Shown here in pieces: positions 42,120 to 53,190 of a stretch of DNA of 64,000 nucleotides; position 1 is the first letter of the stretch; the number at the start of each line of letters is the position of its first letter. The DNA comes from Xanthostigma xanthostigma (taxonomy: Eukaryota; Arthropoda; Insecta; Raphidioptera; Raphidiidae). Where the stretch lies: NCBI GenBank assembly GCA_963575645.1, contig OY754469.1, positions 12,046,001 to 12,110,000 on the forward strand, written 5' to 3'. Made by a program: the position numbers and the translations under genes. A model generated the notes under the pieces. The model saw only the letters and a program-made list of their open reading frames with translations. It did not search any database and was not told the origin of the DNA.

Positions 42120-42235
42120 GCCATTTCCAGGAGTGGATCTACATAGGGACTAATAGGGCTTAAGCTCATGGGCTCCCAAGTGTCAAGAGCTCACAAAAAT
42201 TAAATATCATATCAGATTTTTAATGTCCATATCGT

Positions 42236-42375
42236 GTAATAATAAAAATGATAATAAGATTTTGGACAATTACTAGTTAACAAATGTTTATTTACAATGA
42301 AACGTTCCTGAATTAGTAAATAAACATTTGTTAACTAGTAATTGTCCAAAATCTCATTATCAGTTTTATTATTGC
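42236..42375. mobile_element. Palindromic MITE nested in the hAT element
   Basis: Arms of about 58 bp (AATAATAAAAATGATAATAA to ACAAATGTTTATTTA) around a 22-bp centre with GAAACG and CCTGAA. The centre may be a last trace of a hammerhead-like core. Confidence 0.6.
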
Positions 42376-42401
42376 CTAAATATCATGTTTTCAATACTTT
42401 T

Positions 42402-43105
42402 GACGTGTTAACGTCTTATAAATTGATGAATCACCAATATTATAAATTGATAAAACACCGGCTGCATGTACGAAAAAGTGTAACGTAACGTTCCTAACGT
42501 TCGTAACGCGTAACGCATAACGCATAACGCATAACGCGTAACGTTCCGCCTGACCCTGTGCGTGCTTTTTGCTAATTTCTCGCTCAATTTAAATCAGATC
42601 GGTTTGAAACCAGTCTTAAACGAAAGAGGAGAACATTTTACATAGATTTCGTATAACAGAATTTGCCTAAACAGTTTTTTTATACAAATTTATATAGAAA
42701 CATATTTTATACAAATTTATATAGAAAAATAGCTGTATAAATGCATTGTTGTCTATTGCATGGCGCGCGCGCGACGCGGTCGGTCGTCTTTGTTTGCCGT
42801 ACATGGAAATTAGAAAATAACGTATGTCTTGTCTTAACATGAAAACGGCTGCATTTCTAATGTTTATTTTTTGACATTAGTATTTTGTGAAATGCAAAGC
42901 CTTCTAAGTTAACTATTGGAATAACTAATTATTATTAGAACATAATACTTTGTAAGTTGCAAACGTCACTTTTGACATTTCTTATCATTCCGACACCAAG
43001 GATAAGCGGATTGAAACCAAATTTTGGGAGGTTTAGGTTATGTATTACGGAATACGTTATCACGTAAAACTATCGTCCGTAAACCGACTTTACAGACAAC
43101 CAATT
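42402..43105. mobile_element. Repeat family C, copy 3, expanded
   Basis: Same ends as the other copies. It has an expanded ACGCATA/ACGCGTA microsatellite at about 42505-42545 and an extra GC-rich piece (GGCGCGCGCGCGACGCGG) near 42762 absent from copy 2. Confidence 0.7.
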
Positions 43106-43999
43106 TTTTTTTAATTAAACAATAAGCACTTATCGTGTAGTAAAAAATAGTTAATATTAATGATTATTATTATCATTGCTGAATTTGGATATTATTTTGG
43201 GTGAATTTTGACATACACAATTTTTAGGTGAATTCTCACATTTTTTTGGTATATTTTTTAAAACATTTTTGATGAATTTTGTCATTTTTTCCGGTGAATT
43301 TTGATAATTTGAGTGAATTTATAGTACCTATTATTTGTTTGATCAAGTCAACAAATTTCAACTCTGACTTTAATGTTATTAAAAATTAATTTTGAACGAA
43401 AAAACGATTCTTAATAAAAAAAAAAATGAGGCCTCGTTGGACTCCACTAAGCTTTAGGCCTATAAAAAACTTGATGCGTCCCTGGCAATTTCATTTTCTA
43501 CACTTATCAAGTTGTTATTTATTTATTGCTTCGATAAATTCTGGAGATGAATTTTTTGGTTAATAATACGTTAACCACTTTATTCTGGCGTTCTTAAACT
43601 TCAAGTTAGTATAGTTTTCATAAAAATTCAGTGTCGGTAAAAATTTTACATTTACCTAAAAAAATACCACAAAAATGTTAATAAAAACAAAAAAACTGCT
43701 AACACGTTTCAATGTCTTTTTAAATACAGACATAAAAAAAGTTTTCCGGTAGCTTTTTCTTTGCAAAAACACCAGGTCTATTATTTCGTGCCCCATGTGC
43801 CACTGGATCGGTTTTGCGAAATCTATTTACTTATTAAATAATGTATTAGTATGTTGTATCTCACGAACGCAAAAGGAGTTTTAGTGTTACAATATGAATT
43901 TTTCTACGGAAAATAAGGAAAATTTCTACCACAATTTCAACCATTATTTTATTGCTATAAATATAAGTATTATAATTATTCCGTACACAATAGATATAC

Positions 44000-44130
44000 T
44001 TTTAGTGAAAATTTTTTATTTTAAAAAAATTCACGTTTCGACAATATCGTTATTATTATCAGGTAAAACATGATGATGATAACGATGTTGTCGAAACATT
44101 TTAATTTTTTTCAGTAAAAAATTTATACTA
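44000..44130. mobile_element. Palindromic Penelope-like element
   Basis: Left arm, minus strand 44034-44062: CTGATAA, T, a long A/T stem and GTC-GAAACGTG. Right arm, plus strand 44071-44100: GATGATGATAACGATG and TTGTC-GAAACATT. Outer arms share AAAATTTTTTA and TTTTAGT words. Confidence 0.55.
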
Positions 44131-44169
44131 AAAATAAATCTCGTGTAGGTACGGAATAATTATAATATA

Positions 44170-44300
44170 TCCAAGTTTGTAGGCTTTCACGGCGATTACA
44201 TCGCCTTTGATAATGTCTACCGCAGTTGTAGACGAAACGTCAGGTAGAAATACCAATGGGCCACGGTATACAAGCCCGGAAACCAAGAAGATTTGAATTA
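44170..44300 (+). mobile_element. Penelope-like fragment, family B, with hammerhead-like core
   Basis: TTTGATAA, T, GTCTAC-CGCAGTT-GTAGAC stem II, GAAACGTC at about 44205-44240. It is followed by GGTATACAAGCCCGGAAACC and AAGAAGATTTGAA. It matches 1043-1320. Open frames across it are accidental. Confidence 0.6.
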
Positions 44301-44429
44301 TATTTATGCTTACGTATATCCACAAAAAGTAAGAGAAGGATCTTGATTTCAACATTATTTTGTTGTTTAAAAAATATTTCTTTTTCAAATTGTACACATA
44401 ATTTGTTGTTGAAAAAATAGCCAAAATTA

Positions 44430-45360
44430 TTTAGTCAGGTACCATTTTTTTTATTTGATTTTTTTCAAAATCAATTACGTTTCACCTGTCGGAATGAAAA
44501 GTGCCCGAACAATATGGAGGAAGTTTGAGGCACGCGCACAAAACATTTTCAACTATGAAAAGAACAATTGGGTTTTTGAATGAAATTTTTTTTTGTCATA
44601 AATGGAAAGATCGTATATAAGTTTTATAACAAAACTATTTTTCTTTTTTTATTTTCGTTATAATTCAAAAGTTATATCAAATTAAAAATAAATTTTTGTA
44701 CCCAGTTCCGAGAACGCGCCGACATTTCCCGAACATAATGTGACGTCATAATGTTTTAGTCAATAGTAATACACATGTAGAAGCCATTGATAGTATACTG
44801 CGTATATACATTTTACCATTATGACGTCACAACTGTCAAAAACAATTTTAGTGCGTTTGCAGTAACGTGATTTTTTTAAATATTTTATCAATTTTAAATT
44901 GCTTATAATAATTAATTTAAAAAAAGTTTTTTGAAAGTTTTTCGCATCGATTATCAATATTATTTATAATAAAGTTTTAAAATACAATAAAAAAATCGAT
45001 AATTATTTTTTTTTCAAAAGGCTAATTGGCGCTTTGTGTTGTTTTTCACCGCACACTCGATGTAATATTATTATATCAGTCCCATATGTATCCTCGGTAT
45101 AATGTGATGAAACATTGAGCAAAACAAACTAACCATTAACATTCATGTGAAAGCTCTCTGCTTGAGTTTCTGACACTTCGCATAGTATTCTCTTACAGTA
45201 ACTAATAAGTCAGTATAATTCAAAACCGCAGCGCCAACCGAACCGGAGTTAATCCACTTTAAAATCATATACAGTCGTCTCCTTCATATCGCATCAAATG
45301 TGCAATTTCGAATCAAGGCCATCGGTAGATCGCTGAGTTCGTAACAACAGACGATCTACT
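44430..45360. other. No feature recognised
   Basis: AT-rich sequence with no supported exon or repeat boundary. Confidence 0.35.
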
Positions 45361-45368
45361 AAAATGAC

Positions 45369-45966
45369 TTAGGGTACGTGCACCACGGAGCTGTGATACT
45401 AGATGATAGCAGTGATGATAGCTTAGAGAGTGAATTACAAGCGCTGATGCGATTGTAGAATAATTTCAATAGCCTGTCCATTAATTCAAGATGTCGAGTA
45501 GTAGCGACGATGATTATTTCGCTTCTGCAGCGACAAAATGGTTTATTTTAAATAGGCAAACTAAATTTTTGTCTAGACAATACCACGTTCACCCTATAAA
45601 TAAGAACCGATCTACGCTTGGTGAATATCATCACCTCTTTAATGAATTAAGAAATTATCCACAGCGTTTTTTTGAATATATGAGAATGGAGCAAGTCACG
45701 TTTGATTATATTTTGGAAAAAATAAAGCCAAGGCTTGTAAAACTCGCGGGGCACAATGTGCAGTCAGCTTGCAGCGCGCAGAAGAATGGTAAATACCATT
45801 CTTTAAAACACAGCGATTATAACAATTCGCATACTCGATGTACTCTCTGCTTGGTTGTGCACGCTTTCATATGAATATGCGATAAAATTCTATCAGCGCT
45901 GTAAAGCTATCAGCTATCATCACTGCTATCATCTAGTATCACAGCTCCGTGGTGCACGTACCCTTA
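45369..45966. mobile_element. PIF/Harbinger element, internally deleted, TTA target duplication
   Basis: The body 45372-45963 begins GGGTACGTGCACCACGGAGC and ends in the exact inverse, with arms of about 50 bp that continue through TGATACTAGATGATAGCAG. TTA flanks both sides, the three-base duplication expected for this superfamily. It carries the N-terminal part of its transposase on the plus strand. Confidence 0.9.
45491..45874 (+). pseudogene. PIF/Harbinger (HARBI1-like) transposase N-terminus
   Basis: The start MSSSSDDDYFASAATKW is followed by RQYHVHPINKNRSTLGEYHH, LRNYPQRFFEYMRM and FDYILEKIKPRLVK. This order (basic R-x-Y-x-V-H-P, L-x-x-E/N-L, F-F-x-Y-x-R-M, F-D-x-x-L) is that of HARBI1-type nucleases just before the DDE domain. 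After about residue 95 the reading turns into unrelated sequence, so the catalytic domain is deleted. The frame ends inside the right terminal repeat region. A nuclear protein in the intact element; non-functional here. Confidence 0.8.
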
Positions 45967-46001
45967 CAGGAATTCATATATAGATATTATTTTAGCTTTT
46001 C

Positions 46002-46359
46002 ATTTTTACTAGAGCTGTAAAAGTAACGAGAAACTGTGTATCCGTTTGTATTCGTTACTTAAAGAGCCAGTACCCGTTACTTTCGTATCGTTACGTTACT
46101 CGTTACTTTTCATACGACATACAATCGTGTACTAACAGCATCAAGCATGTACCATCGCATCGAGGCGCGTCGCATACGTGATACGGTATGACTTCGTTCG
46201 TATAACGTATAACCACATCAAACGAGTAGAGCTGACATGGATATGACAAATGCGAGTAACGAAATGAATTTGTAAGTAACGATTCGTTACTTCGAGTCAG
46301 ACGATGTATCCGTTACTCAATAACGAATACATACGGTTTGTTACAGCTTTAATTTTTAC
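46002..46359. mobile_element. hAT element with perfect 8-bp duplication
   Basis: ATTTTTAC lies at 46002-46009 and 46352-46359. The body 46010-46351 begins TAGAGCTGTAAAAGTAACG and ends TTTGTTACAGCTTTA. GTTACTCGTTAC-type words are spread near both ends as subterminal repeats. No transposase. Confidence 0.85.
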
Positions 46360-46423
46360 ACCGAGAGATGGCGTTGCTGTTATTTTTATCAACATAGTAC
46401 CAAGGGGTGGCAAATATTTATCT

Positions 46424-46565
46424 ATACTAATATTATGAAGAGAGGAATGAGAATTTTGTTTGTGCGTTTGTGTGTATGCGGAGGATAATCTCCGGAACCA
46501 CTGCACCTATTTAAAAAATTCTTTCAGCACTATTTAGGATGGACATAAGCGATATATTATCGCGG
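46424..46565 (+). repeat. Short dispersed repeat fragment
   Basis: ATACTAATATTATGAAGAGAGG, TGCGGAGGATAATCTCCGGA, and CACTATTTAGGATGGACATAAG. A diverged match lies at 20015-20120. It resembles the 3' region of short insect retroposons. Confidence 0.45.
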
Positions 46566-47806
46566 GGTGAGATACAGTTAGATTTTTCAAAAATTCGTTT
46601 TTATTTTTTTTGCATTTTATTGAAGTATTATGTTTCGAAAATAATCTCTGAAAATTGCAAGTCAATCCGACGAATAATTTTCGAGATATCATACAATTAC
46701 TGAAGGGGTCTATGACCCCCATGGCAGGAAGCTTCCACGTCGGCAGAAGTTCTATTGTATGGCCCAGGAATTGATGATTCGATTTAAGTAATTATTTAAT
46801 TAGTATTTGTATACATAAATCAAGTGTTAAATTGGGAAACACTTTCATAAATTTTCAGAAATTTATAACTCAAAAACTATAAACTTTAGGAAATATAATA
46901 CCGTATCTATATTGAAATACTAATGTGTTTTTCTCGGAACTATGAAAACCTGAAAAATCAAATCGGTAACAACTATAATTCAAAAATCACTCGATGGATT
47001 TTGATGAAATTTTTACACCTTATTAATACCATTACGAGTCCTTGATCGCAGGATTTTCAATTTTGTTCAAAATTTCGATTTTTTTTTAATAATAAACTAA
47101 TAATAAAAATCCGGGAATAAAGTGTCAAAAGCCGCCATTTTGTTAGTTTTCAAAAAAAATGATCCAGTCAGATTTTCTACAGATTGTCACCGCGAAGCGT
47201 TACTTGCGGAAGGGGGGGTCGTCAAAGATGGCGATTTTTTTATAAAAAAATAATATTTTTTGTAGGTAATCAGTTTTATAAAATAAACTTAATTATTATG
47301 AAAAAAAAATATTAAAAATACCGGGCCGTTAGATGTGCATATTGAGGATTTCAATAGTCCAGATCACGCCCTGGTATAAATAAATATATTTGACGCAATG
47401 TCGGAATTAGTTAAGTTTTAAAAAAATCTTATTGACTATTCCCGTAACTACTTCTTAAAAAAATATTTAAGACGCACCGTTACTTAAAATCAGTTCAATT
47501 ATTTATAATTTACATATATAAACGTTTCATTCAAAAAATTGGATTTTAATGACGTTATTGATGATTTCATTTTAAAAAAATATCCAGCGTTAAACAACGT
47601 TTGCACTCAATACACAATAGGTATATGTCCAATAAAAATTAAAAGTTCGATAACTAGACCTATATTATAAAGATTGTAACAAACCACGCCGCCACTGGTG
47701 TACTCTGGTAGTCATGTAGAGAAACAGAGGCAAGATGGCAGCAGAGCGAATGAACTAGGAAGTAGTGTTCATGTTAAAAAAATTAAATTTATAAATGTGT
47801 TGAATT
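46566..47806. other. No gene recognised
   Basis: AT-rich, with a few degenerate AAAATTTTCAAAATTT tracts. No supported feature. Confidence 0.35.
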
Positions 47807-48080
47807 AAATAATATTCATCAAGTAAATAAAATTGTCGACCAATTTTTCTCAGACCATACGATATATTGACAAAAATGATAAAAATACAAATCAATATAA
47901 CACAAGATGACGTTTCGATCCGGATTTGGATCTTCTTCAGAAATATCTAAAAAATATAAAAATTAATTAGTATTAAGTAATAGATTTCACGCAGGATTGA
48001 AACTTTGAATGATTCAAAAAATTTTATTTACTTGAAGAGTTCTATTCAGACGTTAATCAAAGATTTGAAATAATATTCAT
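47807..48080. mobile_element. Penelope-like family A, copy 4, 13-bp target duplication
   Basis: AAATAATATTCAT lies at 47807-47819 and 48068-48080. The body 47820-48067 has one clear core on the minus strand (47912-47941): CTGAAGA, A, GATCC-AAATCC-GGATC, GAAACGTC. The right half is diverged. It ends GACGTTAATCAAAGATTTG. Confidence 0.85.
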
Positions 48081-48600
48081 GTTACAAACTTACGTTAATA
48101 AATATGTTGAATAAAATAATAATAATAATTGTTACAAGATTACTTCTAATTTTATCATTTATACCGCTCACCAGATCACAGTGTATCTATATTTTAATGT
48201 GAAAAAATTGTTTCAAAAACAAAAAATAAATACATCATATTATCTATAAACTTGACAAGCATTTGTGTTTTCTTCGAATCAACCCCCCTCCCCCCATATG
48301 AACAAATAGGAATTGGCTGAAGATCGGTAGTGTTTTGTTTCAAATTGTTAAAAATTTAAAACAAAAAACGTCAATAGACCATATCGATCTTCTGCCAATT
48401 CATATTTTGACATATTTCTGTGATATACAAAAATTAAGAAATAAAAATAACAGCAGTAAAATGATTTATATTGAATAGATTTCCCGATGAAATAATTTTT
48501 GAAAAAAAAAATAGTAAATATGAATTAACACACAAACATACGACCTAAACACATAACAACTCTTTTTTGTGGTAGTTACTATTATATTTCGAATTTTTCT

Positions 48601-48817
48601 TTTTTGACGTGATAACGTCTTATAAATTGATGAAACACCAGCTGCACGCACGAAAAAATGTAACGTTCCTAACGTTCCGCCTGACCCTGTGCGTGCAAGC
48701 GAGAGCGCAGTATGCTTCGGCCCAAGTTTGACAGCTACTTAAATTTAGGTTATGTATTACGGAATACGTTATCACGTAAAACTATCGTCCGTAAACCGAC
48801 ATTACAGACAACCAATT
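48601..48817. mobile_element. Repeat family C, copy 4 (short)
   Basis: GACGTGATAACGTCTTATAAA to AACCGACATTACAGACAACC. The middle is reduced to about 90 bp of GC-rich sequence. Confidence 0.68.
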
Positions 48818-49419
48818 TTCTTTTATTTCTGATTTATGTACCTACATTTTTGTAATATTAAATATTTACAATAATTTTTCGCATATTTACACACAATACA
48901 TATTTATTAATTATTAATTTTAAATCTAATTTATTGTGTTTGCTAAAATTTGTGTGTATTTTTACAAAACGGAAGTAATAACTGTATGCCGAATTAAAAA
49001 AATGCTAGTACTGATGGTTTGTTTATTTTGGTAAAATATCAAGAAAAGTTTAATTAATTTTAAATAAATGCCACAGGCAGCTGTCTACTGTTTAACTGCA
49101 GAGAAAGGAATTCTGAGAGAAAAAAATATATTAGTTCATCTAGCATTAGTATTAATAACAATGTTTTGTTTTGTGTTTAAAATTAAAAATCTGATGCATC
49201 TATTTCCGAATTGGATGTATATATTTTACGGCTAGAACCCGAAGTGCGGCTACATCTAGTTTTAGCCAGTTAGAACTAGGTTTAGCCACTTCCTCTTGGT
49301 TAAATCTAGTATTAATTTTGCCGTTAATAAAATTTTTGTATCAGAAAATAATAACACATTTTTATTTATTATTACACTAATTACTAATCATCCTTATATT
49401 TTTTAGCCTAATTGTTATT

Positions 49420-49915
49420 CTGAAGAAGATCCGAATTCGGATTGAATGTTAATTAATTGAATTATAATTATATAATTAATGCCAATAAATAACTACCATT
49501 TGTCATTTTATTTTAAATTTAAATTAACTGAATGTCTCCATAATAAATTATTAAAAAATTACATATTATAAATGAAATACATAATATTACCAATGCTAAG
49601 TTATTCTTTAAGGTATTTATCATTTTTATTAATGTAATTTATTATATGTATATGTATTTATTGTATTTTAATTTATATTATGTATTTTTTGTAGATCCTG
49701 AGGAAGTTTTAATATATAAAACGAAACGTTGCGATTAAAAATATAGCTTAACAGCATATATCTTTATTGATCTATTTATCCTCTGAAAAATAATATTATA
49801 AAATTAATAGATCTGAAACACATATAAAATAAATTATATAATTTGTTAATATATTGTCTGAAAAATTGGTCGATAATTTTATTTATTGAAGAGCAATCAG
49901 ACGTTAATCAAAGAT
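49420..49915 (+). mobile_element. Composite of two Penelope-like ends
   Basis: 49420-49450 has CTGAAGA, A, GATCC/GGAT stem and a decayed GAATG. 49698-49728 has CTGAGGA, A, GTTTT-AATATAT-AAAAC, GAAACG, from a different family. The right edge, 49850-49915, is the family A outer arm (AATTGGTCGATAATTTTATT) with GACGTTAATCAAAGATTTG. Boundaries and order of insertion are unclear. Confidence 0.5.
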
Positions 49916-50248
49916 TTGGTTATTGAGCTTCTTTAATCGATTTTACTTGTGTTAATTCGTACACATCGTGATAAAACGTGTATTGTGCACTTCCCTTTAA
50001 CGATGAGAGCAGTGTATATTTTCTCACAAATAATCGAGACACGGGCCTTGGAAGTCATGTCTGGGATACCCTGTATTGCAATTGAGTTTGAAAATGGCAT
50101 AATGCAGTAAAAATTCACAAGTGAATGACTAAATTATATTCAAGAAAAGTACATTAAAATACAAATATTTTAAATGTTTTATTTGTATTTAATGAAATGT
50201 TTCTACGATAACATAACATATTTATAAAAAAAACATATTCTGTAGCTC

Positions 50249-50630
50249 AAAATGGAAATTTTAACCTGTATTGTGTTTTCATGAATTTTAAGATAGTTGT
50301 TTTGATTTAAAAGTTCCTGAATTTCTCTCTTACTGTTTTATTTTGTTTACACAAGATAAACTACCATCTTGTATGCTTTATCGCACGGATAGTTTTAACA
50401 GCAAAAGAATCTTAATTGAAATATTTACTATTTGACGTCAAAATGAACATTTTCACCTGTATTGTGTTTTTGGGAATAAATTTTGAATTCATATTGTGAT
50501 TTTATTTTTTAGTTGTTTATAAGTAGGTACGACGTAAATCTTTTATGCTTTATAAAGGACCTCATCGATGGTTTTAAAAGCAAAAGTATAGCTTAATGTT
50601 ATTAAAAATTAATAAAGCAGTAAACTCTGA
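50249..50630. repeat. Tandem duplication, period about 191 bp, diverged
   Basis: AAAATGGAAATTTTAACCTG at 50249 and AAAATGAACATTTTCACCTG at 50440 start the two units; both go on TATTGTGTTTT and end near TTTTAAMAGCAAAAG. Confidence 0.6.
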
Positions 50631-51015
50631 GGAATGTAGTAAAAAAGGTTAACATTTCGACATTTTTTAGTACAAGTAAATTGACTAGGATGAAAGGTTT
50701 TCTAAAGATTCAAGATCTTTTTTAATTTGTTACATTTGTTACACAATCAAGTATAATAAAAATATTTGTACTTTAAAAATCTATATTTTTTTGACAAATC
50801 GGTAAAAAAAACAGTCTTTTCAAAAAATTTAAAATTTTTGAATTTACAATGCATTCGTTTTTAAGAACCGTTTTCGTGATATTCTGGATTGTACTCGTTT
50901 TCTTTATAATATTATGTGGTGTACCTACTTCCAGCATGTTAATTATGCACATTTTTTGTTTTTTCGTTTTACTGACAGTAAAAAAACTTGCGATCGCTCG
51001 GCCAATTATATGAAA

Positions 51016-51351
51016 TACTAGCGCTCCCGCCCGGTTTCACCCTGGTGCAAAAGAACGAATGGGGGAGGGACATGAGTACGCACGTTCATCTTAGTTTACC
51101 GAGATGAATGTTGTGTCCAAATTTCATGATGATTGGAGTTATCGATCAAAAGTTCTTGTTGGACGGACAAATTTTGAGTTACATTTTTCATTGATGCTCC
51201 GCTCCTATTGGTCGTAGCGTGATATTATATAGCCTATAGTCTTCCTCGAAAGATGGACTATCCAACAAAAAAATAAAAATTTAATTCGAACCAGTAGTTT
51301 CTGAGATTAGCGCGTTCAACCAAACAAACAAACTTTTCAGCTATTAGTATA
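51016..51351 (+). repeat. Dispersed repeat E2, compact copy
   Basis: TACTAGCGCTCCCGCCCGG at the start and GATTAGCGCGTTCAACCAAA plus TATTAGTATAAATAG at the end. It is the uninterrupted counterpart of 21445-22200. Confidence 0.65.
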
Positions 51352-51424
51352 AATAGAAAATAGGTACAAAAAATATAAAGAGAAAAAAGTGATGAAAACT
51401 GAAAATTCACTCTAAAAATCTTTA

Positions 51425-51770
51425 AAAATGTTGTATCCGAACGCCGATTAACCGAATCGCCAATTATCCGAATCGGTCCTAAGCGTAATATAAAAAATTA
51501 AAACCAAGTAATTTTTCAATAAAAACAAGTTTTGTGGGAACGCAAGAAAAATGCGAGTGACAATTGCCGTGTAGACGCTACAATGGTATCAGCACACGTC
51601 GAAGTTGGAACTCGCTGGAGTCCAGATATATTTAACTTAATAAAGTTTATTCTATGTGTGACAATTCGTTTTTCTTTTTTACCAGTCTATGTCCGATTAT
51701 CCGAATTTTCGGTTATCCGAATCGACCCCGGTCCCAATTAATTCGGATAATCGGCGTTCTACTGTATATG
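51425..51770. mobile_element. pogo/Tigger-like MITE
   Basis: Right end ATTCGGATAATCGGCGTTCTACTGTA is a typical Tigger-like terminus; the left end CCGAACGCCGATTAACCGAA is its diverged inverse. TCCGAAT words recur inside. An open frame of 69 codons within is not transposase-like. Confidence 0.6.
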
Positions 51771-52122
51771 TAAAATATATTATAAAGAAACTCTTCACCT
51801 ATATATTAGTATAAGAATAAGATAATGGACTTTCAAAATCAATTATTTAATTGACGACGTAAATACAAAATTACTTTTGTGTAAACCAAACTTTACTTAG
51901 CTGGAAACATTAGTAAATTTGTTTTCTCGCATAATATAATATTTTTGAAGAAATCCACCCTTTGGCTGTGCTTAAAATATATAGGTAATTTAATTTACAC
52001 CATACTTTAATTTCGCGCGTAATGTGAAAGTTTATTATAGACATATACAGGTACAGTTCGCAGTATTTAATATCTGTAAATTTATTTCTATCACTGTAAA
52101 ATGCCAAAATATCTATATATAG

Positions 52123-53010
52123 GATGAGTCAGACCACCCGTACCGTTAGTTTTTTTCGAAAACGATTAGTCGTAGAGAGTTGTGTCAAAAATCTGCATTA
52201 TAAAAGCCCTAATGAAGAATCGAATGGTGATATTTTTTTCCCCGGAAAGGTCGGCTTCCCTATTAGTTTGCTCCAGAATGTTCAGAACTCCGGAATATTA
52301 AATGGCACGATAGGTCGAAAGTGGTATTGTTGAAAAGATCTTTAAAATATAAGCAAGTTTTGTAGGACATTTTTTTTTATTACTGCCACCCCTGTTAAGT
52401 AATATTCGTTTGAAATTATTAAATTAACATGTCATGATAACGAACTTAATTTTAAAAGTTGGCATTTAAAATCTAGTTCCCTAATTAAACAATAATAAAT
52501 GTCACAATAAATTTTCAATTATTGCAATTTTTTTTGTCGGAAAATATTTAGGGGTACCCATAGCATATCTAGAAGAGCTCATCAGTGTTTAGAAGTAAAT
52601 GAAAAACAGTTTAAACATTTATGGCATTGTTTAATAACTAGATTTTAAATGCCGACTTTTAAAATTAAGTTCGTCATTATGACATGTTAATTTAATAATT
52701 TCAAACGAATATTACTTTACAGGGGTGGCAGTAACAAAAAAAAATGTCCTACAAAACTTGCTTATTTTTTAAAGATCTTTTCAATAATACCACTTTCGAC
52801 CTATCCGGCCATTTAATATTCCGGAGTTCTGAACATTCTGGAGCAAACTAATAGGGAAGCCGACCTTTCCGGGGAAAAACAATATCACCATTTGATTTTT
52901 CATTAGGGCTTTTATAATGCAGATTTTTGACACAACTCTCTACGACTAACCGTTTTCGAAAAAAACGAACGGTACGGGTGGTCTGACTCATCCTGTATAA
53001 CTCATCCTGT
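52123..53010. mobile_element. Long foldback element, copy 2
   Basis: AGGATGAGTCAGACCACCC to the inverse GGTGGTCTGACTCATCCTG. Structure and length equal copy 1 at 35325-36200. The two copies differ mainly by point changes and small indels. The right end is followed by repeated ACTCATCCTGTAT. Confidence 0.75.
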
Positions 53011-53027
53011 ATAACTTATCCTAATGT

Positions 53028-53190
53028 CTTTTTCCTTCATTTGTCCATTGCTATTAATCAGTTGAAGTTGAAAAACTGTAGAAAATAACGGGAAGTGTGA
53101 TAGATGGAAAATAGTAATGGTGCGAATGGCGGCTGTTATGATCTGAAGTCGAGAAACGGACGTTAAACGTATTATTATTATTATTATTTT
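53028..53190 (+). mobile_element. 5'-truncated SINE copy
   Basis: TCCATTGCTATTAATCAG, AATAACGGGAAGTGTG, GGTGCGAATGGCGGCTGTTA, GTCGAGAAACGGACG, then an ATT microsatellite at about 53171-53189. It matches the 3' part of the SINE at 32994-33440 and lacks its tRNA head. Confidence 0.75.

Larger units (their letters stand above)
42120..43492. mobile_element. hAT element carrying two nested insertions
   Basis: The body 42128-43484 begins CAGGAGTGGATCTACATAGG and ends GATGCGTCCCTG. Flanks GCCATTTC and GCAATTTC differ at one base. Inside are the palindrome 42236-42375 and family C copy 3 (42402-43105), leaving about 500 bp of its own sequence. No transposase is visible. Confidence 0.65.

Noticed and set aside
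44128-44424. Minus-strand frame of 98 codons that could be taken for a membrane protein
   Set aside because: Its C-terminal half lies in the family B repeat, and its N-terminal half is AT-rich sequence without a family pattern or splice evidence.
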